Both the position numbers and the translations under genes were made by a program. From NCBI GenBank assembly GCA_964036195.1, contig OZ038454.1:7998001-8062000 (forward strand): 64,000 nt of DNA, written 5' to 3'. Positions 1 to 10,761 of this stretch are shown here, piece after piece (the first letter of the stretch is position 1; every line of letters begins with the position of its first letter). The notes under the pieces are model-generated. The model was not told where the DNA came from. It saw only the letters and a list, made by a program, of their open reading frames with translations, and searched no databases. Origin of the DNA: Sphaerolaimus hirsutus (taxonomy: Eukaryota; Nematoda; Chromadorea; Monhysterida; Sphaerolaimidae).

Positions 1-1793
1 GCTCAAATATACCTGCTATCTACTGGCTTTTTTCACTTTACTCGGATTCATTTGTGCGGACGACTCATCCAGTTCGGAAAGTTCCGCGGAAATTTCCGGC
101 GCGCGGATTTTGGCTGCTAAAACGCCGCTCAGTGGCTACGCAGTTGAAGAGAAGGAATTTGTTGTGGAATATTCACTGTTTAATATTGGTGATAAGGTGA
201 GCCTCGTTCGGTTAGGATTTGGAATGGGTTGTATTTTGTGCTCTTGTTTTCTACTGAATTTTCAGGGAAAAATGGAAACCTCAAATCAGCTTTAAATACA
301 TTTAGTCTCAGCTAAAAAATCTGGTTGCGGGCGTTCAAGTGTAGAAGGAAGAAAAATCGCAAAAAAGCTGAAAATGGCAGTTAGACACAAACTAGTGATT
401 TTGGAGGTGGAAATCTATAAAACTGTATGAAAATTGGCTATTTTCAACGGAAATTATGGTATAATTTCTCAAAAATCGCTCCAGATAGCTAGATAGCTGG
501 CTGATTTGGTGGTGGGTTCAGGGGATAGTAGTAAACAAATTTGCCTCCGGGATAAATAAAAAGCTGAGAAGCCTCCCGTATGATTGCTAATAGCCGGGCG
601 GTCCCACCCGGACCCGAAATTGGTGACCCCTACTAGTCTATCCGTCTCAATCCTCCACACAACCCCCTAACCCCCCCCCCCACAGCCAGCCCTAAAACTA
701 ACCCTAGACGACACAAAGGGCTTCCCCAGCGACTACTTCGACCTAGTAATCGGCTCCCTAGAGGTCAAATGGGAACGTCTGGCGGCTGGCGCCAATGTCA
801 CGCACGCGGTGGTGTTGCGGCCGAGCACGCCGGCGCAGATGAACATGACGCACGCGGTTGTGACTTATTATAGTGGGGATGAGATGGATGGGGGTAAGAG
901 GACTACGGCGACCACGGCGCCGGGAGAGTGTGAGTGGGGGGGGGGGGGGTAGATGGGGGTTGATGATGCTCGGTCAGAAAAATATCTATTTTTGCGTCGG
1001 CTCTCATTACGTATCGCTTTTTGTTGCAGTGAAGTGAAGTTCGGTATGGAACATTGCTTAAATGAGGTTACAATAAAATTCTAGTATTTACATTGGCAGT
1101 GATTTTTCATACTGTACAACAATATGTGAGCACATGACAGGGTATTATATAGTGATAAGTAAAACGGCAGAAGTGAAGTGAAATGGCAAGTAAATTGGCA
1201 AAAGCGAAGTAAAAAAAACTAAAACTAAAAAGAAATTTCTATTCCCTTTTGCCATTTTACTTCTCAATTCACTTCGCTTTAGCCATTTCATTTCCCATGT
1301 GCCATTTTACTTCTCAATTGGCGAAACTGGCCCCTGCTATTTTGCCTTAGATAAAACAAAACTGTTTTCACCTTGTGATTTAAAAAAATGATATTTTTGG
1401 AAAAAAATAAGTGCCTTGTTGAAAAATTAATTCAACATTGGCTCATGTTTTTTCAACATTGCCTCATGTGCGGTTGAAAATTTTCGGATACCCAAAACCA
1501 GTTGACATCCAGTGCGCGTGGCACCAATGAAGCGTCATTTTGACTGTTTTTTTGCGCAATTTTTGAGCTCAATAAACATTCACAATCATTTTCAAAAATA
1601 CCCCCCCCCCCCTCAACCCGCAGTATCCGTCTACCAACTTCGAGCTTACGAGCGGCGATTCAGCCCCCACTATTCAGACTGGGCTGTTTTCGCCCTAACT
1701 GCGTTGCCCTGCCTCGCCCTACCCGCAGCGCTGTGGTTCAAGACCTATAAAAAGTACACTTTGGCACCTGGGGAGGGCAAGAAGGGCAAGTAG
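1..1793 (+). CDS. SSR2: Translocon-associated protein subunit beta (TRAP-beta, signal sequence receptor 2)
   Basis: This is a single-pass ER membrane subunit of the TRAP complex, which helps nascent chains through the Sec61 translocon. Exons by frame and phase are 1-196, 686-929 and 1624-1793 (TAG stop), with GTGAGC and GTGAGT donors. Exon 1 encodes a hydrophobic signal peptide (LLAFFTLLGFICA), an acidic Ser patch and the start of the lumenal domain. Exon 2 encodes the lumenal domain with VKWERLAAGANVTHAVVLRP, which contains an N-glycosylation site and matches the family core. Exon 3 encodes the RRFSPHYSDWAVF signature, one transmembrane helix and a short Lys-rich cytosolic tail. The length of about 203 aa is normal. 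The frame is open from base 2, and base 1 is G, so the initiator ATG probably straddles the window edge; this is inferred. Both introns end in long C-runs before the acceptor. Confidence 0.93.
481..660. repeat. Repeat fragment with GATAGCTAGATAGC core, in SSR2 intron 1
   Basis: AT-rich intron sequence holds repeated gatagct/agctatc words and a 'cccggaggcaaat'-like segment in reverse. Related blocks occur at 9880-10265 and 14268-14625, where 'gctatctatctatccc' is followed by C-runs. No terminal repeats could be fixed. Confidence 0.4.
1148..1335. repeat. Foldback element in SSR2 intron 2
   Basis: The left arm has repeated words for 'aagtgaagtgaaatggcaag' and 'ttggcaaaagcgaagtaaa'. The right arm carries the reverse complements ('ttgccattttacttc', 'acttcgctttagccatt'). 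It is a long imperfect hairpin built from a repeated GAAGTGAAATGGCA-like word. The loop is A-rich. Confidence 0.6.
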
Positions 1794-2908
1794 GGCTGTA
1801 GGGTTGCTGTATTTGTTGGGTATTTAGGTACTGGGTGTACTTTCTGGTTGATCGAGTGCGATATTTTTGGTGGATTTCAACAGTTTTTGGACGCGAATGA
1901 GAGTTGACTGAAAGTTAATATGATAAGAGATATTTCCACACGAGAAAGTCGCATTTCAAACTATCGATGACACAATTTTTGTGACATAATCTGCGCATTC
2001 AATCAATCACTGTTGTATTTTTGATTTATGCCAAAGTTTGGGGGAGGGATTTTATGCTTTTCCTTCCTTGCACCGCAATGATTATCGTGAGAGATTTGTT
2101 ACTCAGTGTATTGATTTTTGAGTTGTTTTTCGTAATTTTGAGTTTATTTATTGTTGAGTTGTGTTGTGTATGATCCATATTTTTGATCGTAAATACTAAG
2201 GTAAACGTGTCGCGTAAGTATACACCATTGGGTGTGCAGGTACCTCGTTTCTATATAGTTACGTCCTTTTTATTCGGATACATACCGTTTTTCCATGGTT
2301 TGTGATATTTTTCGGGTGAGTTTTCGCCAATGGCTGAAAAAAACATCTACGAACAGTGCGATAAAATAAAAATAACTACCTAATTCCGCCAACGCCATAT
2401 TGTCAACGTGTGTGAAAATACGTGATGATAAAAGCGCCAAGCGTTTTGTTGCATGTTATTTGATTTATTTAGTTGAGGCACCATTTGTTTTTTTATGTTT
2501 AACGCCAGGCGCCGTAGCGCGTGCACTTGTACGGACCGCAAAATGCACAGAATCCTACCATAATTTTTTGAATAAAATGTGATAAATTTCGTAATTAATT
2601 TTTCCATAGTAAAAACGAAATACATATTATGATGAAAAAACTCTTTTTGGTTACGGTTGGGTTACTAATTTTTGGTTTATTATTCAGATCGGTTACGGTG
2701 GGTTTCCATACTAAGTGTGATGCCCCCCGAGTATATGCATGGCGCTTTTTCATCACTGGTTAAGGACGTTTGCATGCACGCAATTCTACCGGTGTGAACG
2801 GTTCTCATACATATTTATTTAGCCATGAAATTTTTCATGGACAAAAAATTAACGCAACACCTTTCGTTTAATAATGATGATTAGCGTTCTCAAAAATCCA
2901 CACTCAGA
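1794..2908. other. Intergenic spacer, no gene recognised
   Basis: AT-rich sequence follows the SSR2 stop. Short open frames at 2380-2625 (minus) and 2400-2582 (plus) overlap each other and show no domain or splice context. Near 2742-2763 'gcatggcgctttttcatcact' resembles the end of the GCGCC/TAGTGAT element family. The first exon of zinc-knuckle gene A begins after an acceptor-like CACTCAG at 2901-2907. Confidence 0.5.
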
Positions 2909-5406
2909 ATGTCCGCCCAAACGGTGTCACACGGAAAATTGAGCTGCGGTAAATGCAATAAAATCGGACATGATGCCAGACATTGCAGGGACGTAGTGTG
3001 CCACTATTGCGGCGGTTTGGGCCATTATCAGAGTAACTGTTTTCGCCGCCAAAGGTGCGTCACATTTTTGTTTTGGTTGACCTGTTTTGACGTGTTTCTG
3101 TGTTTTCCGTGGACTTGAGTTGGTCCCTGCGCATTAGTTGACGACGCCAGACTTATCTGATGCCAGTTCCGCAAGTGGAAAAGTTGAGAGTTAAAAGTTG
3201 AAGAGTTTAGTAAAATGACATGGCAAGTTATGAGTAAAGTTTAACGATAAATGATGAGTTAAGCGACAAGAGTCAAGTTAAATGACAAATAATTAGTTAG
3301 AGATAAGAGTCCAGCAAGTGTATCCAAATCTTATTTTTTCGTATCCAGATCTTGTTTTGTATCCGAATCACATAAAATTTTGATACAAAAACATAAGATC
3401 TGGATACGAAAAATAAGGTTTTGGTACACTTGCTTGACTCTTATCTCTTAACTAATCATTTGTCATTTAACTTTACTCTTGTCTCTTAACTCATCATTTA
3501 ACTTTACTCTTCACTTGCCATTTGTCATTTTACTCAACTCTTAACTTTTCCACTTGCGGAACTGGCCCCAGGTCCTATCCTAATTCCGAGCTGTTCGACA
3601 TGCCGGCATCATGTGGGAAGTAAGCATTGGGGCAGGCCTGATACGCACATCTGCCCGATACGCACATTTGCCCGTTTTTTTCACTTGACACTTTTCCAAG
3701 TGATTTTCAGATATGAGTGAAGTGAAAAACGCTGCGCAATGACATTAGTGAACTTTTTCACTTCACTCATATCTGAAAATCACTTGAAAATGTGTCAAGT
3801 GGAAAACTGTGAAAAATGGCTATTTTTCACTGTTTTTTTTTTTCACTTGACACATTTTCAAGTGATTTTCAGATATGAGTGAAGTGAAATAAGTTCACTT
3901 ATGTCATTGCGCAACTTTTTTTCCTTTACTCATATCTGAAAATCACTTGAAAAAGTGTCAAGTGAAAAAAACGGGCAAATGTGCGTATTGGGCAGATGTG
4001 CGTATCAGTGCACCCCCGTAAGCATTGTCGAAAAATATATCGGTTTGTGCTATGTGTAAAAAGTGCGCGTACGTGGTGTTATGCATTGGGATCTGAACCA
4101 GTTTAACTTTCGTATCGTGTCAACTGGTGTGTAGCATCGGTATACTCGGCGGATCGCATGCTATGCATTTTTGTGAAAAAATGAAAAAAAGTTCCGGGAA
4201 AAAACATTCGTTGCTTGCACGAGACTCCGCATTTTTCTTTTTTGGAATATTTTTTTTGTATAGTGCGGACATAAGTATCCCGCTCGAGCATTATCGACTT
4301 AAACATAAGTAATTTAGGGCGCATACTTTGCGCTCCGCCGAGTATACGTAGTTTCACCTTACCGAAGTTGTATGCTTAGTTTGGTTCCATTTTTGTAGTT
4401 GACGGTCGGTGTATATGATACTTTTCGTAGGTTTCCGCCGTCGCATTCCACCGTTGGCGATGTTCCTAGGACGGTCGGTTAGGAGTTGTTTTTTTGGGTG
4501 ATTGACAGCTTTGATGCCGTGCATGCGAAAACGTAAGATATTTCAGAACCCCTTGCTGATGCACAGCTGTGTTTCTACAAGTGTGGCGTCTACCGTATTT
4601 CCTCGAAATACCCCCGGGGGTGATTGTTTCAGAGTGCGAATTTGAGGGGGGGGGGGTATTTCGAGGGGGGCTTATTATTTCGCCAGGAAATCCCGGTACA
4701 AATTTGTCGTTTGTTACGGGCGGGATATTTCTAGGGGGTATTTCGAGGAAATACGTTGAGTACTTCCTAAAAGTCGCTAAGTTCAAAAATTGATGTTTTT
4801 GGCAATTGACGTTTTTTATAAAGTTTCCAATTGTCGGAAAGAAGTTAATGCATGTCCAATGGGCTTACTGACTAACAATCGTCAAGTCTATGGACTTATC
4901 GACTTTTAGAATTCAGTGTCCACAATGAAGTGACTGACTTTCTTGATATTTTTCTACAAGAAATTGCAGCAAGAATGGGCCTATCGATTTCTTCCCCGTT
5001 TTTGTGTGGATTTGTCAACTTGCCCGATTTTTTTTTGCAAATTGGTCAAAATGTGACACTTTGGAAGGGGCCAAGTCTAAAGTAGATTATCGACAACTTC
5101 GGCTTATCGACTTTTAGAAGTGGTTGTCTTCCATTTGGTTTTGCATTTCTAAATGCTTTTCCTCACAGATATATCGTTCCAACAGCTACAATCCGATGGC
5201 TGCTCAGTGCAGCGCCATTCGAGATGAATGTGTGGCGATTTACCGAACGCGCTGCGACATCTCCCACAGTCTTACTGCGGATTATGATAAACAGATAGAT
5301 GATCTGTGGAACGGTCGTTAGTTAGCTAGCTAGTATTTTTCGGATACGTCCAATTTTTCCGGAAATTCTAGAGATAGTAAAAAATTCCCTGCCAGAATGA
5401 CCCTGT

Positions 5407-5447
<41 letters not shown>

Positions 5448-8400
5448 GTACTGTATTTCCTCGAAATACCCCCAGGGGGTTATTTTTTCAGAGTGCAAAT
5501 TTTGATGGGGGTTAATCGAGGGTGGGGGTTATTCGAGGGGGTTTATTTTTGTCATAAGAAAAAATTTATAATTAAATCTCTCTTTTATATTTATTTATAT
5601 TTTCTCAGCGTTTTTTCAGATAGATTTAATTATATTTTATTTTTGAGAGATTTTCTGAGATTATATTTAATTATAATTTTTGAAAATCACCCATTTTTTG
5701 GAACGCTAATCGTGATCACATCCGTTTTTCCATCTTTAAATCAGCCTCAATACATTTGATCCGCTCCATTTCACACCTACATTTCAGTACCCGCTCTGTT
5801 ATCTTCTAACCAATTGGTGTCGCTGTGCGACGCGCCCAGCGATTTGGATGGTTGTGCAGCAGATACATTTGGCGGGCATCTGGCTAGGGTTTCCGATGCC
5901 ACCAGGTTCGGATGGCTTTTCGTGTTGGTGTGGGGTTGTTAGGGTTCAAACGGGAATGACTTTTCGTGATTGGGATCGGGATTGGCTTTTTGAAATTTCG
6001 GGATCGGGACCGGGATTGGCATTTCTTCGGGATCGGGATTGGGATCGTTGAAAAAGTTCTCATATTGAAGGAATTTCTCTTATATACTGCAAAAATAGGT
6101 CTAAACCACGCACGAAGGCCGGAAGAGCGTCATAGATTGGACGTTCGAGGTTCCTGGTCACAATTCTTAGTGCAAAAATGTTAGTTAAAAAAGTTGTCAA
6201 TTTTTACGGGATCGGGATTGAGTAAAAAAATTCGGGATTGGGATTGGGTTTTCAAAAGTTTCGGGATCGGGATTCGTTTTTTGAGATTTTTGGGATCGGG
6301 ATTGAGTTTTCATGATCGGGATCGGGACCACAAAATCCCGAAATTTCTCGGGATTCTGGATCGGGATCCCGTTTGAACCCTAGGGGTTGTTCAAAGTGCT
6401 GATAAATGTCGCATTTCCGATTTTTGGTACTATATTGTGGTCTATACACTTACGTTTTGCGTAGCCTCATAGTACAAATGAAAAGATGATCGATATATCA
6501 TTCAATATAGCATTCCAGGTAGGGTTTTGAACCGGAACCGAACCGAATACTCGAGCCCGAAAACAGACACCGCCTACAAGACTCCAGATTTGACGTATTT
6601 AAAAAAAACACATTTTCCTTCCTGCAGTCGAGTCAAGACCAAGCCGCTGCGAGACAATTTCGAGTATATCAACATCGCCACCCACTTTCCGCAGTTGAAT
6701 GAAACAATGTCGCAGCCACGGGGACACTTGAATAGTGCTGGCAAGTATTTTAGATTGTTTGGGTGCAGTGATGTGAAAAGCGCCAGGAGTTTAACGCCAA
6801 GCGGGCCGCTCTGCGGCGCCAGCGCCAGGAATTTTACTCGTGGCGCCATTCAATAATAGCGCCAAAAGCGCTTTTGCATCACTAGTTAAATAGTACAGTG
6901 CCGTTTCAGCAAGTTGGTACCCTTTGGTTGGGCGACGTTGGGTTTGAAGTTTGAAGTTTATTATCGTTTGCTCCGATTTCTGAAGTTGAGACTGCTAACA
7001 AATTGTCACCATACATGGTTCTTTTTTTCTATTAGTCATCACTCTTGTTGGCAGTTGATAAATAGCGGGCTTAAATGGCACCTCGAATTACTGGGTCTGT
7101 GCCGGTGCGCATGTAAACTCGGTGCGCATGTAGGCTCGCACAGCGATTCACCTACGTTATGACATGTAGTGCCAACGTGGGGACAACATTTCCACCAACT
7201 TGAAAACAACGTTCTGACAAAATTTTCAGCGTTGGGACAACATCGTCCCACAGAGCGTTAATGCATGCTTTTATTGTGACGCGCACAAACCCAGCATTGA
7301 AACAACATTATGACGAATCGAGACAACAGCGAAACAACGTGTTGACAAGGCCTTATCAACACGTTGTTTCGCTGTTGGCACTACATGTCATAACGTTGCT
7401 GAATCGCTGTGTCGGTGCCCATGTATTCCTACCCGGTGCCCATGTAGACCCGGTGCGCATGTTGTTCAACCGTACATGCGCACCGGTCTACATGGGAACC
7501 GGGTTTTTATGCATGGGGTCTACATGCGCACTACATCCATCTACGAGTACAATGCAGTGTTGTTAAAATACTGATATTTTATGGAAAAAGTGTACGTAAA
7601 CATAAATACCTTATCCAAATTCCCAAGTACAAATACTAAAACGTATTTATATTTCTAAAATACCTAGGTAAATGTAAAATAAAACGTAAATGAAAATTTT
7701 TTCGAGAAGTGCTCTGATATTATAAGTAATATTTACGAAGGGTGAGACAGCATGTTTTTTAAACATAACTTTTTTCTGGTACCCGGGTAATTGTGCAAGG
7801 AAACGTAACAAAATGTAATTGTATTTTTGGAAAACGTAAGTATAACTATCCGGGTATTTGGGTAAACAAAAATAAATACGTTTTTGCAACACTGGTACAA
7901 TGTCATTTGCCCCTCATCCACGATTTCCGCTGGCAAACCGCCCGGTGCCCATGTAGCGCTTCAACCCGGTGCGCGTGTAAACCCGGTGCATATGTTACCC
8001 GGTGCCCATCTAAGTGGCTCTACATGCGCACCGAGTCTACATGCGCACCGAGTCTACATGGGCACCGGGTTAGCGCTAGATGGGCACCCGGTGTACATGG
8101 GCACCTAGTTATTTTGTGCACCTAGTGCACTAGGTATTTAGCATTTTTTTTGCGCGCAAGCGCACAATTTCTCATACATATTACCATTGGTGGTGTTTTC
8201 ATGGGTTTTGGGGCATTTTTAGTGTAAAATCTTCCATTTATTCATGTTACCGTGTAATAAAAAGCCGTGATATGCTAGTGTAGTATAAAATATCAAACCA
8301 ATGTGCTCCCACATACTTCTACAGTGTGTAACATCATCATCTAGTATTAGCCTTCTCTTACAACCTTATTTAAGCACTATTCCATGCTGAACTTCACTTG

Positions 8401-8810
8401 AAGTCATGAACATTTGTCAAAAGGCGATATACGTAATAAGTCGACGTAAAATGGATATTTTTGAAAGAAATCACTGCTTATAATGCTATCTCATGACTCC
8501 ACAGTCATAATATGACCACAATAGACATAACAATACATTGTCTGACACTTAACATACACATTTTTCTCTATACCCCGTATTTGGGCGATTTTAAAAAAAT
8601 CTGATTTAAATTTAAAAAATTCAATTTTAAAATAAAAATTGATTTTTTTTTAAATCAAGGCGTTTAAAAAAATTGATTTTTTTCAAACCCTAGTATGGAT
8701 AAAACTATAATTTTTCAGCGCACACTGATGGAGCACACAATGTGATAACGAATGTCACCTGTGAGAAAGAAACTGTTCCTCATTACACGAATTTGATGAA
8801 GGCCGAATGA
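2909..8810 (+). CDS. CCHC zinc-knuckle / coiled-coil protein, copy A
   Basis: Exons inferred from motifs and phase: 2909-3054, 5186-5313, 5788-5905, 6628-6740 and 8719-8810, joining to an open frame of 198 codons plus TGA. Exon 1 has two CCHC knuckles (CGKCNKIGHDARHC and CHYCGGLGHYQSNC), single-strand nucleic-acid-binding modules. Exon 2 is helical and coiled-coil-like. Exon 3 (SSNQLVSLCDAP...) is homologous to exons in copies B (12642) and C (27724), and in all three it is entered in phase 1 and left in phase 2. Intron 4 needs a GC-AG splice (CTG|GCAAGT) to keep frame. Exon 5 may not be the true end: a basic segment at 9419-9485 could be an alternative tail. ATG 2909 follows a possible acceptor, so upstream exons cannot be excluded. 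Exact function unknown; an RNA-binding role is inferred from the knuckles. Confidence 0.6.
3162..3567. repeat. Large foldback element, 'GCCAGTTCCGCAAGTGGAAA' arms
   Basis: The arms read inward from GCCAGTTCCGCAAGTGGAAA at 3162 and its complement ending at about 3567, continuing through GAGTTAAAAG/ATGAGTTAA words. The centre holds a second palindrome of 'gtatccaaatcttattttt' type (3318-3433). The same centre occurs at 17592-17845 inside a different outer inverted repeat. It lies in intron 1 of copy A. Confidence 0.75.
3638..4008. repeat. Nested palindromic element, 'CTGATACGCACATCTGCCC' arms
   Basis: CTGATACGCACATCTGCCC at 3638 pairs with its complement ending at 4008, and the arms contain the word GATACGCACAT twice. 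The interior is two successive hairpins of 'cacttgacac...gtgattttcagatatgagtgaagtg', each with its own complement, so the whole is a palindrome made of palindromes. Confidence 0.8.
4592..4755. repeat. CCGTATTTCCTCGAA inverted-repeat element
   Basis: ACCGTATTTCCTCGAAATA at the left end pairs with TATTTCGAGGAAATACG at the right. The interior has the family words 'cagagtg.gaattttgagggggg' and C/G runs. It is one of at least fifteen copies in the window. It lies in intron 1 of zinc-knuckle copy A. Confidence 0.8.
5408..5548. repeat. (TA)n microsatellite plus truncated CCGTATTTCCTCGAA element
   Basis: About 39 bases of TA repeat (5408-5446) abut 'ctgtatttcctcgaaatacccccaggggg', the left part of the CCGTATTT family. 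The right inverted terminus is missing. The open frame across this stretch is a product of the repeat, not a gene. Confidence 0.8.
5932..6390. mobile_element. hAT-like non-autonomous element with internal GGGATC array
   Basis: The inverted termini are perfect: TAGGGTTCAAACGGGA starting at 5940 and TCCCGTTTGAACCCTA ending at 6382. They are flanked by exact 8-bp direct repeats GGGGTTGT (5932-5939 and 6383-6390), the target-site duplication size of hAT transposons. The interior is two blocks of degenerate 'cgggatcgggattgggat', one after the left terminus (5960-6045) and one before the right (6208-6372). About 160 bp of unique sequence lies between. No transposase is encoded. It lies in intron 3 of zinc-knuckle copy A. 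Confidence 0.92.
6766..6884. repeat. Short GCGCC-family inverted-repeat element
   Basis: CAGTGATGTGAAAAGCGCC at the left pairs with GCGCTTTTGCATCACTA at the right. The interior has 'gcgccagcgccagg'. It resembles the 34765-35000 element, but no target-site duplication is seen, so the ends may be eroded. Confidence 0.6.
7080..8108. repeat. Array region of GGTGCGCATGTA / GGTGCCCATGTAG motifs in both orientations
   Basis: Clusters of 'ccggtgcgcatgtaaac' and 'cggtgcccatgtagac' occur at 7095-7135, 7410-7535 and 7940-8108, with their reverse complements ('tacatgggcaccgggt'). Within 7120-7415 a separate hairpin has arms 'gcacagcgattc' and 'gaatcgctgtg', with an inner near-perfect 20-bp stem around 7330-7372. 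A GTTGTTAAAA-family element seems to sit at 7557-7895. No gene is seen here. Confidence 0.7.
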
Positions 8811-10761
8811 ATTTATAGTAAATTTTTATCACATTTTTCCGTAGATAAACGGGTTATTTAATCGATCGACAGATTTATATGTATTATATTTACCTACTTA
8901 ATTTTTCGCTTTCGTCATTTGGTCTCATTTTTGTTTGCATACATTCTGCGGCGTCATTTCACATAACGATTATGTTAAATTCGGTGTATCATCGTACGTT
9001 TCTGTCGTTTTATCCATTTTCTATCGAAACGTTTCTGTTAAACGACGGCAATAAACCAATTTACCATTTTTGTGATATACGCAATCTGAACAAGAGTAAA
9101 TATTTACTTCCCTGGGACTGGTCATACTTTTCAAGATACTCCTTGGATGGCATTTGCACGTAATGTTACCGCGTGTTGCTGAATTAGAGCATGTGCACTC
9201 AATTATTCCGTAGCGAAATTTTTTTAGTTATTTTTTTTAGATAAATAGATAAAAAAAATCAGCGCATTAGTCATATCGGCTATGGCACTTTTCCGTGTAA
9301 AGTGTGCTATCTACCTATATGAAACACCTGTATGTTTGACACTACTCCTACATCATTTCTTACATAACTGTAGAAAAATTCACACCAAGATTTCCATCAT
9401 AACGCATTCCATTCCCAGTTCTTATCAATTGGTCGGCGAAAGGCACCGTTCCAAAGTGAAGGTTCATCGGCCCACTACCGAATGAAAATCGAGCCGACAT
9501 GGCAAGGTTTGTTTCTGGTGCCCAGGTTCTGGGAACCTGTGAAATGTCAAATGGCATGCAAAGTGTCAAAAATCATGTTAAATGCCCGGTAAAATGGCCA
9601 TACGTTACGTTTGCAACGTACGTTTGCAACGTACGTTTGCCATTTTGCCAGGCATTTTACATGACTTTTGACACTGCATGATATTTGACATTTTAGGGTG
9701 ATTCTACTTAAACATATTGTGGAATCTCACATGTCGCATGGTGATCTTAACATAATGTGGAATCACACATGCCCAAAGGTGAATTTCACGTGTCCGAAGG
9801 TGAATCTCACATGCCCAGCGTGAATCTCATGCCGAGCATGAAAAAAGCTTGAAATAATTACCAGTGATTGATCCTTGGGCTTTCGGGCAAACTTTTGGGC
9901 TACTACCCCCTAATCCCCCCCCCCCCAAATCGCTCAGCTATCTACCTATCTGGAGTGCTTTTTGAGAAACTATACCCTAATTTTTGTTCAAAATCGCTAT
10001 TTTTCATACCTTTTATACATTTTCATCTCCAAAATACTAGTTGTTGTTCCTATTGACCTATTTTCAGCTATTTTTAGTACTATATGCTCTTGTATACCCA
10101 TTTTCAGCTATTTTACACTTTTAGCGATTTTTCTCCCTTTTCTTCCTTCTACACCCTGAAATAGCCTATATACCGAACCACCACAACCCCCCCCCAACCC
10201 CCCCCCCCCCAATTTTTTTCCAGCTATCTATCTATCCCGAAGGCCGCTCAGCTATCTAACCAACCACTCGGAGGGTCAAAATTTAAGATACCCCTGCTAA
10301 AACTTATTCTCACCGTTTTATTAATGTGTTGTGTATTTACTGATATACTAACAACTGTATGTGCTCTTAATGCTTGCATATAATGAAATCCATTTTTATG
10401 TCATGGTTTTATCATACAAAGCTGTGACAAGATGCTACAGAGATGGGCTGGGCTGGCATGAAAGATTCACGTTTGGCCATGGGCATGTGTATTTCACGCT
10501 GGGCATGTGAGATTCACCTTTGGACATGTGAAATTCACCTTCGGGCATGTGAAATTCACCTTTGGGCATGTGTGATTCCACATTATGTTAAGGTCACCAT
10601 GTGGCATGTGAGATTCCACAATATGTTAGAATGACTACACTCGACATTTTACAGGGTGTGGGAAGATTTCCCGAGATCTGTTGCAAGTAAATTTTTTCGA
10701 CAGCAAAGTTCTTCACATCCAGTCAAACATTTCACCCTTCAAAAACTTCAACCCATCCCAG
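8811..10761. other. Spacer between zinc-knuckle copies A and B
   Basis: Mostly AT-rich repeat-derived DNA. 9419-9503 could encode a basic segment (GERHRSKVKVHRP) after a TTCCCAG acceptor, possibly an alternative last exon of copy A by analogy with the basic tails of B and C; its phase does not match the preceding exon. 9533-9699 is a CCCTGTAAA/TGTCATG foldback. 9703-10637 is a long inverted-repeat element (separate entry). Confidence 0.45.
9703..10637. repeat. Long inverted-repeat element whose arms are arrays of GGCATGTGAGATTCACCTTTG units
   Basis: The left arm (about 9703-9848) and right arm (about 10443-10637) are reverse complements. They start with 'tgattctacttaaacatattgtgg' and its match, then several degenerate units of 'catgcccaaaggtgaatttcac'. 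About 590 bp lies between them, including a C-rich 'gctatctatc' block (9880-10265). No coding sequence or target-site duplication was identified. Confidence 0.7.

Noticed and set aside
5169-5321. Acceptor at 5168 with a TAG-terminated last exon for copy A
   Set aside because: Phase does not fit exon 1; acceptor 5185 and donor 5314 give matching phases and lead into the exon shared with copies B and C.
5397-5759. 120-aa plus-strand open frame
   Set aside because: Runs through a TA microsatellite and a CCGTATTT-family element; the protein is a Tyr-Ile repeat followed by repeat translation.
7080-8108. Regularly spaced GGTGCGCATGTA repeats resembling a CRISPR array
   Set aside because: Units are degenerate, occur in both orientations, lack uniform spacers, and the window is animal nuclear DNA.
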